64,000 bases of DNA from Arthrobacter sp. MYb229 (GTDB lineage: Bacteria > Actinomycetota > Actinomycetes > Actinomycetales > Micrococcaceae): assembly GCF_002975405.1 (NCBI RefSeq), contig NZ_PCPS01000002.1, positions 248,001 through 312,000 of the forward strand. The letters are read 5' to 3'. This document shows positions 17,656-26,577 of the stretch, one piece after another. Positions within the stretch are counted from its first letter, which is position 1. Each line of letters starts with the position of its first letter. The notes under the pieces were generated by a model that was not told the origin of the DNA, searched no databases, and was given only the letters and a program-made list of their open reading frames with translations. The translations under genes were made by a program, and so were the position numbers.

Positions 17656-17826
17656 TTATCGCTGGGTTTCTTCGGGACTGACTTCTGTTGCCGGACCATC
17701 GGGGGTCGCCCCGCCTTCGTCGGTCCAGTCATGTCCCGCTTCATCGGAAAGCGCAGGATCCGAAATGTGATCCTCCAGCGTCTTATCCGAAATATCGGTG
17801 GAATTCGTTGGGACGTTTTCGTTCAT
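17656..17826 (-). CDS. small acidic conserved-type hypothetical protein (56 aa)
   Basis: The ATG at 17826 has a GGGAGAAG ribosome site 4 nt upstream, better than an in-frame start at 17874. The peptide is strongly acidic and has no hydrophobic segment: MNENVPTNSTDISDKTLEDH then 'ISDPALSDEAGHDWTDEGG' and a Pro/Thr/Glu tail. Such low-complexity acidic proteins are common near stress genes in Arthrobacter-like genomes. No function is assigned. It shares the terminator at 17603-17635 with the broken gene. Confidence 0.65.
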   Translation of the reverse strand: MNENVPTNSTDISDKTLEDHISDPALSDEAGHDWTDEGGATPDGPATEVSPEETQR

Positions 17827-17975
17827 ATCTTCTCCCTTTACTCGAACTTCCGCCACCAGCCACTTGCCTGCCAATAATGGCCAAGGACTAAGGGGCCGAG
17901 CGATCCTTACTCGGCCAATGTAGCACCAGAAGCGCCGGTACGCGAGCGGTTTGGAGCAAGCTCCCAGCTAACTTA

Positions 17976-18203
17976 TTAAGTACCTTCGGATGGGGCTGGA
18001 TGATTCCTCTTGGTAAGCGGGCACTTGGGTGCAGAGCGATTTTGCTGCCCCGAGTCTCCAGCGGCTCGGCGCAGGAAGTCGCCGGACTGGCAATCCAGGA
18101 AACGGCAACAAGAGACGAAATCGAAAACCTTATCGTCAAAGTGTGGCCGTCTTTGGGGGCGGCTTGAGAAATTTACCTTGGGCTTTTTAGATCCAGCGTT
18201 CAC
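17976..18203 (-). pseudogene. remnant of a YozG-type helix-turn-helix regulator
   Basis: Immediately downstream of the DUF2975 gene, where such genes normally have a small Cro/CI-type partner, the frame reads 'FDFVSCCRFLDCQSGDFLRR'. It resembles the usual ending (TLxAICxxLDCQPGDLLxW). The preceding about 20 codons do not form a recognisable HTH, and the frame runs on about 30 codons past the normal end. This suggests a deletion or decay of the partner gene. The remainder of 17876-18213 shows nothing else. Confidence 0.4.
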
Positions 18204-18213
18204 CTATCGGTGG

Positions 18214-18702
18214 TCATGGGTTCTCAACGAGCTCTGCCATCCCGTCTGCAAGATTGGTCGCCCGGCGCAGCAGCCCCTTCATGACCAGCATCAGGAGAAC
18301 GAACGCGCTTCCGCAAGCCGTGAGGGCGGCGATCGCCAGTGCAACACCGGGGCCACCCGCACCTACCCCTCCGAGTAAGTGGACGCCAAGAGATAGGGCC
18401 AGAAATGTGGCCACGGCGATCGACGCGATGATGGTGTTGACCCAGCCGAAGGCCCGCAGGGTGAAGATGGTCCGGCGTTCCACCATGGTCAGCAACTTCC
18501 AGATAGCAGCCATTGAGACCTGCAGGCAGGCAATTGCGACTATGACCACCACCGTATAGGGGGTGGCCAGGAATGCGACCTCGGGAAAGAGTGCGGCATT
18601 CTGCGCCGCAAGCGTAGGCACGACCCACGCTTGCCACAGGAGTCCGCCGAGAAAGATCAGAATGAGGAATGCTCGAAGCAGGGCAACCGGCAACTTGTTC
18701 AT
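18214..18702 (-). CDS. DUF2975 domain membrane protein
   Basis: 162 aa with four predicted membrane segments (about 8-28, 45-68, 85-110 and 118-142). The cytoplasmic loop 'AIWKLLTMVERRTIFTLRAFGWVNTI' is the DUF2975 signature. The family is usually co-transcribed with a small HTH regulator; here that partner seems broken (17976-18203). An AT-rich inverted repeat at 18705-18738 (ATTGATATTCGATA / TGTTGATAATCAAT on the coding strand) covers the region just before the start and may be the old operator. Confidence 0.85.
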   Translation of the reverse strand: MNKLPVALLRAFLILIFLGGLLWQAWVVPTLAAQNAALFPEVAFLATPYTVVVIVAIACLQVSMAAIWKLLTMVERRTIFTLRAFGWVNTIIASIAVATFLALSLGVHLLGGVGAGGPGVALAIAALTACGSAFVLLMLVMKGLLRRATNLADGMAELVENP

Positions 18703-19220
18703 AGATTGATTATCAACATTTAACTATCGAATATCAATAGATTTTGTATCCGGGGTACTTCAGCGCCCCGACGAGACTTTGGCTGATCTCGGCGGAGTCG
18801 CCGCGTGGGAGAGAGCGGCGGAAATTATCAACGATTGAGGTTTCACATATTTTGAACGCTCGAATGATGGGGATAGAAGCGGAAAAGCGGCCCTCAGTCG
18901 CTAGCTCGTCGGTTGATGCGTGAGGCCGCCGTGCCGAGTGTTGCTGATTGATGTCCTGGAGCCTGTTGCCGAACTGACCGGTCTTTGCCGTTCGCAATCG
19001 CAAGAGCCGGATTTTCCAAGCTGCTCTGGTGCTGTGCAGAGTCGATGGTCGTGTCCTTGCTCGGCCAATGCCCCTCCGCAAAAGGCACGTGCTCTACTTC
19101 GGCCAAGCCGTGCCAGCGCCCGTTATTGCTGCAGTGGTAGCTTGGAGGGAATCAAGGAATACCAAAAACCTTGGTCTTCCTCATCTCCCGGAATACGGGA
19201 CGCCAGATTAGGGGCATGCG
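18703..19220. other. intergenic region without a recognisable gene
   Basis: About 520 bp between divergent DUF2975 and formate-THF ligase genes. It contains the AT-rich palindrome at 18705-18738. An open minus-strand frame at 18734-19081 matches no family I know and has no clear ribosome site. The fhs ribosome site (AGGGG) is at its right edge. Confidence 0.5.
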
Positions 19221-20906
19221 ATGACAGCAACGCCAGAAACCGACATGAGCAATCTTGGGATTGCCTCGCGGGCGGCGCTCAGGCCAATTTCCGAGATCGC
19301 CGAGTCGGCGGGGATCCCTGAAGCCGCAGTTGAGTCCTATGGCAGGTACAAGGCCAAGGTCGACCCGTCGCTTTTGACTGCTCGTGGTGTCCGCCCCGGA
19401 AAGGTCGTTCTGGTCAGCGGAATTTCCCCGACGCCCGCAGGGGAGGGGAAATCCACCATGGTGGTGGGTTTGGGCGATGCGCTGGCGGCCACCGGGGCCA
19501 AAACCATGATCGCCTTGCGCGAACCGTCCATGGGCCCGAACTTCGGCATGAAGGGCGGGGCCACCGGTGGCGGTTACTCCCAGGTGCTCCCCATGGATGA
19601 GATCAATATGCATTTCACCGGGGATTTCCACGCCATCACCAGCGCCAACAACCTGTTGATGGCGCTGCTCGACAATCACCTGCACCAGGGCAATGCCTTG
19701 GGCATCGATCCGCGGCGCATCACATTCAAGCGCGTTTTGGACATGAACGACCGCGCGCTGCGCCACGTGGTCATCGGCCTTGGCGGAGCGACCGAGGGAA
19801 TCCCGCGGGAAACCGGTTTTGAGATTACCGTCGCCTCCGAGGTCATGGCGGTCTTCTGCCTGGCCACCGGGCTAGAGGACCTGCGCGCCCGGCTTGGCCG
19901 TATGACCATCGGATACACCTATGACAAGGCTCCGGTCACCGTTGATGACCTGGGCGCCGCTGGCGCCATGGCGATGCTGCTCAAGGACGCGATCAAGCCC
20001 AACCTGGTCCAGTCCATGGGCGGCACGCCCGCCTTCATCCACGGCGGGCCGTTCGCCAACATTGCGCACGGCTGCAACTCGGCCATCGCCACCAACACCG
20101 CACGCGCGCTGGCCGACGTCGTGGTGACCGAGGCAGGCTTCGGTACCGACCTCGGTGCCGAGAAGTTCATGGACATCAAGGCCCGCTATGCCGGGTGCGA
20201 CCCCGACACGGTGGTTATCGTCGCCACCATTCGCGCGCTGAAAATGCACGGGGGAGTTCCCAAGGGCGAGTTGGGCAAGGAGGATGTCGCGGCCGTGCGC
20301 GCTGGTTTATCCAACCTCGCGCGGCATGCCTCGAACATCAGGAAATTCGGCATCCAGCCGGTGATCGGGATCAACCGGTTCACCGCGGATACCGAGGCCG
20401 AACTGGCTGTGGTCACCGGATGGGCCGAAGCGCAGGGCGTTGAATGCGCGATTGCCGACGTCTGGGGCCATGGCGGCGCGGGGGCCGGCGACCTGGCCTC
20501 CGCGGTCTTGCGGGCCATCGAAGCGCCAAACAATTTCGCTCCGCTGTACGAACTGGAGCTGCCCATCGAGGAAAAGATCCTGACCGTGGTGCGCGAGATC
20601 TACGGGGGAGCGGATGTCGAATACTCCGCCAGCGCACGGCGGATGCTCGAGCAGATCCACGCCAACGGCTGGGACGACCTGCCGGTGTGCATGGCCAAGA
20701 CCCAGTATTCCTTCTCCGACGACCCCAAGCTCCTGGGCGCCCCGGAGGGGTTCACCTTGCAGGTCCACGAGCTGATCCCCAAGACTGGCGCAGGCTTCAT
20801 CGTGGCCATCACCGGGGCGATCATGACCATGCCGGGCCTTCCCAAGGTTCCGTCAGCCATGCACATGGACGTCGACGGCAAAGGGAACGCCGTGGGGCTG
20901 TCGTAG
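19221..20906 (+). CDS. fhs: formate--tetrahydrofolate ligase
   Basis: ATP-dependent formation of 10-formyl-THF from formate (561 aa, normal). The nucleotide loop is 'SGISPTPAGEGKSTMVVGLGDA' at about 70-90. 'REPSMGPNFGMKGGATGGGYSQVLPMDEINMHFTGDFHAI' is the most conserved family block, and 'EAGFGTDLGAEKFMDIK', 'NKFxTD'-like 'INRFTADTEAEL' and 'KTQYSFSDDPKLLGAP' are also present. ATG 19221 has AGGGG 7 nt upstream; an in-frame ATG at 19245 is an alternative. It is a single-gene unit and supplies one-carbon units to purine or methionine synthesis. Confidence 0.95.
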   Translation: MTATPETDMSNLGIASRAALRPISEIAESAGIPEAAVESYGRYKAKVDPSLLTARGVRPGKVVLVSGISPTPAGEGKSTMVVGLGDALAATGAKTMIALREPSMGPNFGMKGGATGGGYSQVLPMDEINMHFTGDFHAITSANNLLMALLDNHLHQGNALGIDPRRITFKRVLDMNDRALRHVVIGLGGATEGIPRETGFEITVASEVMAVFCLATGLEDLRARLGRMTIGYTYDKAPVTVDDLGAAGAMAMLLKDAIKPNLVQSMGGTPAFIHGGPFANIAHGCNSAIATNTARALADVVVTEAGFGTDLGAEKFMDIKARYAGCDPDTVVIVATIRALKMHGGVPKGELGKEDVAAVRAGLSNLARHASNIRKFGIQPVIGINRFTADTEAELAVVTGWAEAQGVECAIADVWGHGGAGAGDLASAVLRAIEAPNNFAPLYELELPIEEKILTVVREIYGGADVEYSASARRMLEQIHANGWDDLPVCMAKTQYSFSDDPKLLGAPEGFTLQVHELIPKTGAGFIVAITGAIMTMPGLPKVPSAMHMDVDGKGNAVGLS

Positions 20907-21000
20907 GACAGCTAGCCGGAGAATGCCCTATTTCCGCTCTGGAAGCGCCTAACCCACGTAGCCTTGAAACAAAGATGTCCAAGCGCGTGAGGGAGACCCG

Positions 21001-22749
21001 GTGGCCAAGAAGAAGAAAAAGCAAGTAAAGCAGGGGCACCCCGGACGTGTTCAGGCACCGGTGGTGTCCATGGGGCGAGTGAGAGTCGACCGCGGGCTGG
21101 ATGCGCTGTCGCCTGAATTCGTGCGTTGGTATGGCGAGCGGCGGCAAGATTCGGAAACCGCCTTGCTTGCCTTGGCGGCCGTGCGCGAAACGCTGGGCAT
21201 GTACGCCGAAGTCGTAGGACTGGAATCCGTCACCGAGTTCAACGCACCCAAGCTGTTCGGGGTGTTGAACTCCATGATCGAGTTCGAGGAAGCCGAAGAG
21301 CCGGAAGATCTCTCCGGGGAACTGCGCATGGTGCTCTACATGGCCTGGGCAGACTACCTTGATTTTATCGAGGATACCGGCCGCTGGACCCAAGACCTCG
21401 CCGAGCTGAGTTGGCTGCGCGGCAATCTGGAGACCGCGGCTCCGTTCAGCGCAGACGCTCTTTCCGCGCCCGGGAATCCTGGTGAGCTCGAAGAGCAGGC
21501 GCTCGCCGAACTGCGCCAGCTTCCCATCGTGGAATTGGCCCATGGCCTGGCCCGCTGGTGCCTTGGGAAGGGCGCCGCCGAATGGGGCGCCGGCCCGGGA
21601 GAACAATTCCTGGCTTCCGCTGCCAAGGCCTTGGAGGGCGAACTTCCCAAGGGGCTGGACGAGGCGCAAGCCGAGCTGGTGCTTTCCCTGGCCATTGCTT
21701 CGCTCGCGGTGGCCGGCGTCATCACCCTCGAAGCGCACGCGTCGCCGAAAGCCGGTCCGGCCGCCGGGGCATTCCAGAAGTCCGAGGGGCAGCAGGCGTT
21801 TTCCGCGAACTATGTTTTCCTGCAGGCATTCCTCGATCTCTTCCTCGAAGCGCCCGAGGACGCCGATGAAGAAACCCTGGAAGCCTGGGGACTGTCTAAT
21901 CTCTGGTTGCTTGAGGCCATTGAAGGATCCGCGCATCGGGTGGCCGAGCCGCGAGATGAGCAATGGTCGCCGGCGGCCTGGGAACAGGCCCACCAGCGGC
22001 TGGGCGAATTGCGGTTCCTCGGTTTGGTCGAGGAAGGTGAGCACTACACGCTCCCACGTCTCGTCGCGGCGACTCTCACCGATCTGGATGATGAGCTCGA
22101 TGAGGAAGATCTGCAAGACGAAGAGCTGAACGCGCTGTTCGGCTTCGATTCGGAAGAGCCCAAACGGGAAAAGCGTGCCGAACCATTTACCGGCAAGGTG
22201 CTGCAGCTGAAGCTGGGTCTGAAAGACGCCAAACCGCCGATCTGGCGCCGGGTGCTGGTGCCAACTGACCTGCACCTGGGCGACCTGCACGACATCATCC
22301 AGGCAAGCTTCGACTGGTACGACGGGCATCTGCACGAGTTCCGCTCGGGCGGATACGGCGGCACCAGCTACGGACCCGATATCGAGCAGATGGAGTTTGA
22401 CGAAGACGAATCAGGCGTCCTGATTTCCGAATTGCTCAAAGCCGAAAAGGACCGGCTGGACTACGCCTATGATTTCGGGGATGGCTGGGAGATCCGCATC
22501 GAGGTGGAACAGGTGCTGGAATCCGCGGCCGGGGCGCTGCCGCGCTGCACCGGAGGCCGGCGCATGGCACCGCTCGAAGACAGCGGCGGCACCTGGGGAT
22601 GGGCGGAAAAAGTCGCCGCCATCGGCGACCCCGCCCATCCGGAACACGGGCAAGTCATGGAATGGCTCGAAGGCATGGGCCTGGACGAGATTGATCCGAC
22701 GTCCTTCAGCATGCAGGAGATCAACGAAGCGCTAGACCAGGAGTTCTAG
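21001..22749 (+). CDS. large pRiA4b ORF-3 family protein with helical N-terminal domain
   Basis: 582 aa, GTG start with GAGGGAG upstream. Residues about 1-15 are Lys-rich. About 20-370 form an acidic, mostly helical domain ending in a winged-helix-like 'HQRLGELRFLGLVEEGEHYTLPRLV'. About 395-575 is a full pRiA4b ORF-3 domain ('LKLGLKDAKPPIWRRVLVPTD', 'YDFGDGWEIRIE', 'LPRCTGGRRMAPLEDSGG'). The N-terminal domain resembles the stand-alone protein at 34058-35167 in order and pattern. Function unknown. It compares with the single-domain member at 15434-16003, so the window holds fused and separate versions of both halves. Confidence 0.85.
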   Translation: MAKKKKKQVKQGHPGRVQAPVVSMGRVRVDRGLDALSPEFVRWYGERRQDSETALLALAAVRETLGMYAEVVGLESVTEFNAPKLFGVLNSMIEFEEAEEPEDLSGELRMVLYMAWADYLDFIEDTGRWTQDLAELSWLRGNLETAAPFSADALSAPGNPGELEEQALAELRQLPIVELAHGLARWCLGKGAAEWGAGPGEQFLASAAKALEGELPKGLDEAQAELVLSLAIASLAVAGVITLEAHASPKAGPAAGAFQKSEGQQAFSANYVFLQAFLDLFLEAPEDADEETLEAWGLSNLWLLEAIEGSAHRVAEPRDEQWSPAAWEQAHQRLGELRFLGLVEEGEHYTLPRLVAATLTDLDDELDEEDLQDEELNALFGFDSEEPKREKRAEPFTGKVLQLKLGLKDAKPPIWRRVLVPTDLHLGDLHDIIQASFDWYDGHLHEFRSGGYGGTSYGPDIEQMEFDEDESGVLISELLKAEKDRLDYAYDFGDGWEIRIEVEQVLESAAGALPRCTGGRRMAPLEDSGGTWGWAEKVAAIGDPAHPEHGQVMEWLEGMGLDEIDPTSFSMQEINEALDQEF

Positions 22750-22760
22750 CCCAGGCTCGC

Positions 22761-24140
22761 TCAGCCGCACAAGCTTTGGCTTGCCTTGCGGTTGGTCGTT
22801 TTGACCGGAGCCTTTTCGGCTCCCTCGATCTCAAGGTAGTCCTGGCCGAGGAGCAACTGGACGCCTTCTATGGGCGCCTTGACCGGACGAAGATCCAGGT
22901 CTAGTTCCTTGGCCAAGGCCTTGGCCGTCTGCCGGGCTTCCTGGGTGTCGGCGGCCAGCAGCCGCGTTGCCGCCTGGGGAGCTTCGGCGGTATCAATTTC
23001 GGAGATCGAGAAGCCCTGCGCGGTTGCTTTGGCAGCGAACTGCGATGCCAGCTGATTCACTCGCGCGCCGTTGGTGATTCGCACGGCAGCCTCGCGCGAG
23101 CTGGCCGCTGGCGCCGCTTCTGCTTTCGAGCTCTCTTTATCGCCTAGATTTACCGGGGTGTCTGCGCTCAACCGCTCGAAGATCGTGGACGCCTCGGGAG
23201 CGGGGACAACGCGGTTGCGGTTCTGCGGAGCCGGCTGCCAAGGCATGGTCATGAAGGTGATTTCCCCGGTGGGCACCGCTTGGATGCGGGTGGCCAAGGA
23301 GGCCAGATTGGCCAGCGAGCTGAGTCCCGGATCAACGGTCATCGATGAGGTGACCGCATCCAGGAAGGAATACAGCCGGTCCGGCCGGGTGAGCGTTTCA
23401 CGACTCGTGGCCCGTTGCACGACGGCCGACATCACCATCTGCTGATGGCCCAGGCGGGCGATATCGCTGCCGTCCCCGACCGCATGCCGGGTGCGGGCCA
23501 AGGCCAGTGCGTCTTCTCCCTTGACCGTTTGGTTGCCCGCCGGGAGATCCAGATTCGCCTTGGGGTCCTGCATCTGATCGGCTAGGCACACGTCGATGCC
23601 GTCGAGCGCGTCAACGATGGAAATGAAGCCCTCGAAATTGACCTCGATGAAGTGGTCGAGATCCACGCCGGTCAGGGATTCAACGGCGGCGACCGAGCAG
23701 GCGGGGCCGTAGTTCAGTGCCGAATTGATCATCCCGTGACCGCCTGCGTAATGTCCGTGGCCGGTATCCTCGCAGGCGGGAATCTCGAGCAATGTATCGC
23801 GCGGGATCTGTACCGCGTCGATGCGCTCATTGCCGGCAGCCAGGTGAACGAGCACCATGGAATCGCTGCGCGCCGATCCGTTGTCCTTGCCGAAATCCGT
23901 TGAGCTGAAGGTCCGGCTGTCCGACCCCAGCAGGAGGATGTTCATGCCCCGGCTGGAATCGGGTACCCGCTGCTCCGTGGCGCGCATCGCGGCGGTGGAG
24001 ATATTTCCCTGAAGCCGGAACCAGGCGGCTCCGACTCCGACGACCAGTGCCAGGACCAGCGCCGCGGCGATGATGCGAAAATTGCGCTTGCGTCGCGGAG
24101 AATTTTTCCTGGTGGGCGTTGCGGGCCGCTGATGGGTCAT
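22761..24140 (-). CDS. LCP family cell-wall glycopolymer transferase with LytR C-terminal domain
   Basis: 459-aa LytR-CpsA-Psr protein. These membrane enzymes attach undecaprenyl-linked polymers to peptidoglycan. A cytoplasmic basic N-terminus (TRKNSPRRKRNFR) precedes one membrane helix (about 24-44). The LCP domain follows (about 65-260), with 'NILLLGSDSRT', 'RSDSMVLVHLAAGNERIDAVQIPRDTLLEIP', 'SALNYGPACSVAAVESLTGVDLDHFIEVNFEGFISIVDALDGIDVCL' and 'LALARTRHAVGDGSDIARLGHQQ'; the Arg/Asp catalytic residues are visible. A LytR_C domain (about 350-440) closes it. GGAGA precedes the ATG. Confidence 0.93.
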   Translation of the reverse strand: MTHQRPATPTRKNSPRRKRNFRIIAAALVLALVVGVGAAWFRLQGNISTAAMRATEQRVPDSSRGMNILLLGSDSRTFSSTDFGKDNGSARSDSMVLVHLAAGNERIDAVQIPRDTLLEIPACEDTGHGHYAGGHGMINSALNYGPACSVAAVESLTGVDLDHFIEVNFEGFISIVDALDGIDVCLADQMQDPKANLDLPAGNQTVKGEDALALARTRHAVGDGSDIARLGHQQMVMSAVVQRATSRETLTRPDRLYSFLDAVTSSMTVDPGLSSLANLASLATRIQAVPTGEITFMTMPWQPAPQNRNRVVPAPEASTIFERLSADTPVNLGDKESSKAEAAPAASSREAAVRITNGARVNQLASQFAAKATAQGFSISEIDTAEAPQAATRLLAADTQEARQTAKALAKELDLDLRPVKAPIEGVQLLLGQDYLEIEGAEKAPVKTTNRKASQSLCG

Positions 24141-24306
24141 AGCTCAGGTCTCCTGCGAAAGTCAGGCGGGAATATCTACACCAGCCGACCATGCAAGGCA
24201 CGGACCGCGCCAATAGCCAAAGTGCGCGGACCCATGTATTTTCCCTATGGATCTGCCCGCCACCCCGGGCTTTCCGCGGGAGCGCAGATTCCGCGAGATC
24301 TGCGTC

Positions 24307-25200
24307 TCACAGGTGATCCAGGAACTCCTCCAGGGCGGGGTTCTTGAACGAGTCCTTGCGGAAGATCGCACCAATGGGCCGTCCGGCATCGGCGGCCAAG
24401 GGAACCTGCAGCCCGCCGAAGACTTCGGCGGTGCTGGCCAGCACCTGGGGAACCATGGTGATTCCGCCAACGGCGATGCTCAGCTGGACCAGAGCGTCGC
24501 GCTGCGTGGTGGTGATGATGCGTGGCGCGGTGGCGCCGAGATTTCGGTAGACCTCATCGGTGATCAGCCGGGTGGAAGTCCCCTGCGGCAAGGTGACCAG
24601 CGTGAGCCCGCCGAGCAGTTCGGAGTCCAACGCAGTGCGCACGGTATGCGCTAAATCGGTGGAAAGGACCGCCGTAAACCTTTGCTTGCGCACGAAGCGC
24701 GTCTGAAGGTCGGCGGGGATCCGCTCGTCCACGCCGAATGCGAGATCTGCGCGTCCCAGGCGTACCGAGTCGATCAGCTGTTCGTGATCCTCGACGCTGA
24801 CTATTTCGATTTGGATCCCGGGGTGATTGCGGTGGAACGGGCCGAGATATTCCGGAAGGACTCCGGCAATGAGCGAGGGCAGGCCCGCGATGCGCAATGA
24901 GCCCGAATCCAGCGACCGGGTTGAGGAAGCCAGCGCGTCGATCGAGGAGATCTCGCGCAGGGCTCGCCGCCCGGCCGGGATGATGCTCCTCCCGGCTTCG
25001 GTGAGCAGCATGTTCCGCCCCGCGGCCCGGAAGACCGGCATGCCCAGGGTCTGCTCCAACGCTCGAATTCTGCGTGACAGCGAAGGCTGGGAAATTCCGA
25101 GGATATCCGCCGCGGCGGTGAAGGATCCATAGTCCACCACGGTGATAACGGCCGCAATCTGAGCTAGGGAAATATTGCTGGAGTTGAGGTGAGTGGCCAT
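24307..25200 (-). CDS. LysR family transcriptional regulator
   Basis: 297 aa. The N-terminal HTH (about 10-70) has 'ITVVDYGSFTAAADILGISQPSLSRRIRALEQTLGMPVF'. The effector domain covers about 95-290 with 'GVLPEYLGPFHRNHPGIQIEIVSVEDHEQLIDSVRLGRADLAFG' and 'VGGITMVPQVLASTAEVFGGLQVPL'. It does not face an obvious divergent target, so the regulon is unknown. It lies downstream of the LacI regulator on the same strand. Confidence 0.9.
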   Translation of the reverse strand: MATHLNSSNISLAQIAAVITVVDYGSFTAAADILGISQPSLSRRIRALEQTLGMPVFRAAGRNMLLTEAGRSIIPAGRRALREISSIDALASSTRSLDSGSLRIAGLPSLIAGVLPEYLGPFHRNHPGIQIEIVSVEDHEQLIDSVRLGRADLAFGVDERIPADLQTRFVRKQRFTAVLSTDLAHTVRTALDSELLGGLTLVTLPQGTSTRLITDEVYRNLGATAPRIITTTQRDALVQLSIAVGGITMVPQVLASTAEVFGGLQVPLAADAGRPIGAIFRKDSFKNPALEEFLDHL

Positions 25201-25301
25201 GAATCGGAGGTCCCTTTGAACTATGACTGCATCTGGCGTGATTGCAGGGAAACGCTAGCATGCTCCGGGGCTCCACCGAGCTCCAACACCTGCCTGCGGC
25301 A

Positions 25302-26339
25302 TTATCTGGGGGAAGGCGCAGGAGCGTTGGCGGTGCCTGTGGTGGAGGCGCGGATGACCAGCTTCGGGGTGAAGACAAACTGCTCGCGGACCGCATTTTC
25401 GCCCGCTTCGGCTTCGCGCAACAGGACATCGACCGCGGTGCGCCCGATTTCTTCGGCCGGCTGGCGCACGGTGGTGATCGGGACGACCGCCGACTCGGCG
25501 AAAGCTATGTTGTCGTATCCGACCAGCGCAATGTCCTCTGGAACCTTCAGCTTCCCGGACATCACAAATGCCTGCAGGATGCCTAGAGCCAGTAGGTCGT
25601 TGGCGGCAAAAACACCGTCCGGGCGTTGCCCGGGCGCCATGGCCACGATGCGTTCTCCGGCGGCGCGGCCTTCGATGACGCTCAGCTGCTTGGTTGGCAG
25701 ATATTCGAGGGATGCATCCGAAGCGCCGGCGATGACCGACTGCGCGCCTTCCAGGCGATGCCGGACCTGTTCGATGCTCTGCGGCCCGCCGACGAAGGCG
25801 ATGCGCTTGCGTCCCAGCTCGACAAGGTGCTGGACGGCGATTCGGCCGCCCTCCACGTCGTTGACGGAGACCGAGGAGAAGCTGCGGTCGCCGCTTCCGC
25901 GGTCCACCAAGACCACCGGGGTGCCGGATTCGCGGATGCGCCAAAGCCGGCTCAGATCGCTGTGCATGGGGGAGATGAGCACCCCCGCGACGCGCTGCTG
26001 GTCAAATAGGTCAAGCAGCTGCTGTTCGGTGGTCAGCGAGCTATCGCTGGCGCCCATCAGCACCGTGTAGCCGTTTTCCAGGGCTCGGTGCTGGGCTCCC
26101 TGGGTGACGTCCATGAAGAACGGGTTTCGGGCATCGAGGATCACCAGCCCGAAGCTGCGGCTGTGCCCGGCCCGCAGCTGGCGGGCGGCGTCATTGCGCA
26201 CAAATCCGAGCTTGTCGATGGCCTCGGTGACCTTGCGAACCGTCGCCGGTGCGACGACCTCTGGGCGGTTGAGTACGTTGGAGACCGTTCCGACCGAAAC
26301 ACCTGCCTCGCGAGCGACTTCCTTCACGCTTACCGACAC
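25302..26339 (-). CDS. LacI family repressor of the rhamnose operon
   Basis: The GTG at 26339 (start MSVSVKEVAREAGVSVG) has GGGA 7 nt upstream and places the HTH at the very N-terminus as LacI proteins have it; an upstream in-frame start at 26408 would add about 23 unrelated residues. HTH at 3-50 ('GTVSNVLNRPEVVAPATVRKV'), hinge, then a periplasmic-binding-like effector domain ('SRSFGLVILDARNPFFMDVTQGA', 'VVLVDRGSGDRSFSSVSVNDVEGG'). It is divergent from rhaM-rhaI-transporter-rhaEW-rhaB, and the two ATTGAA-N4-TTCAWT palindromes between them are its likely operators. It should release DNA when rhamnose or a derivative binds (inference). Confidence 0.88.
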   Translation of the reverse strand: MSVSVKEVAREAGVSVGTVSNVLNRPEVVAPATVRKVTEAIDKLGFVRNDAARQLRAGHSRSFGLVILDARNPFFMDVTQGAQHRALENGYTVLMGASDSSLTTEQQLLDLFDQQRVAGVLISPMHSDLSRLWRIRESGTPVVLVDRGSGDRSFSSVSVNDVEGGRIAVQHLVELGRKRIAFVGGPQSIEQVRHRLEGAQSVIAGASDASLEYLPTKQLSVIEGRAAGERIVAMAPGQRPDGVFAANDLLALGILQAFVMSGKLKVPEDIALVGYDNIAFAESAVVPITTVRQPAEEIGRTAVDVLLREAEAGENAVREQFVFTPKLVIRASTTGTANAPAPSPR

Positions 26340-26418
26340 GTAGTTTCCCGCCTTTGCCCCGATGGTCTTCTCCCGAGTATATCGTGCGGCGCCCGCTCGG
26401 CTTGCCACAGGGCGCGAG

Positions 26419-26434
26419 ATTGAATGGATTCAAT
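26419..26434. promoter_or_regulatory. putative LacI-type operator 1
   Basis: Perfect 16-bp palindrome ATTGAA-TGGA-TTCAAT in the lacI/rhaM divergent region, 80 bp from the repressor start. It shares both half-sites with operator 2. Confidence 0.6.
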
Positions 26435-26461
26435 TAATTTTGGCAGATTTTTGGATTCTGC

Positions 26462-26491
26462 TTGAACTTGAGCCATGTTCTGGTCTAAAGT
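26462..26491 (+). promoter_or_regulatory. putative promoter for the rhamnose operon
   Basis: TTGAAC and TAAAGT spaced by 18 bp, lying between the two operator palindromes and 87 bp before rhaM. Confidence 0.45.
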
Positions 26492-26506
26492 CGGTGAAGT
26501 TCGGTG

Positions 26507-26522
26507 ATTGAAACGATTCATT
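26507..26522. promoter_or_regulatory. putative LacI-type operator 2
   Basis: ATTGAA-ACGA-TTCATT, one base from a perfect palindrome, with the central CG typical of LacI operators. It is just downstream of the likely -10 box and 56 bp before rhaM, a position that would block transcription. Confidence 0.6.
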
Positions 26523-26577
26523 TTGGGTCGATCATCACCGACTCAGCGTCACAAGCATTCAACGAAGAGGGCAACGC

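Noticed and set aside
20821-22335. Long minus-strand open frame (about 500 codons) opposite the pRiA4b fusion gene
   Set aside because: It is the mirror of a high-GC gene's codon pattern, is rich in His/Gln/Gly/Arg without motifs, and the plus-strand product has clear family features and a ribosome site.
25225-25260. 11-codon frame (ATG ACT GCA ... TAG) after a GGAGG near the LysR start
   Set aside because: The spacer to GGAGG is 11-13 nt, too long for a strong site, there is no terminator and the peptide has no notable feature.
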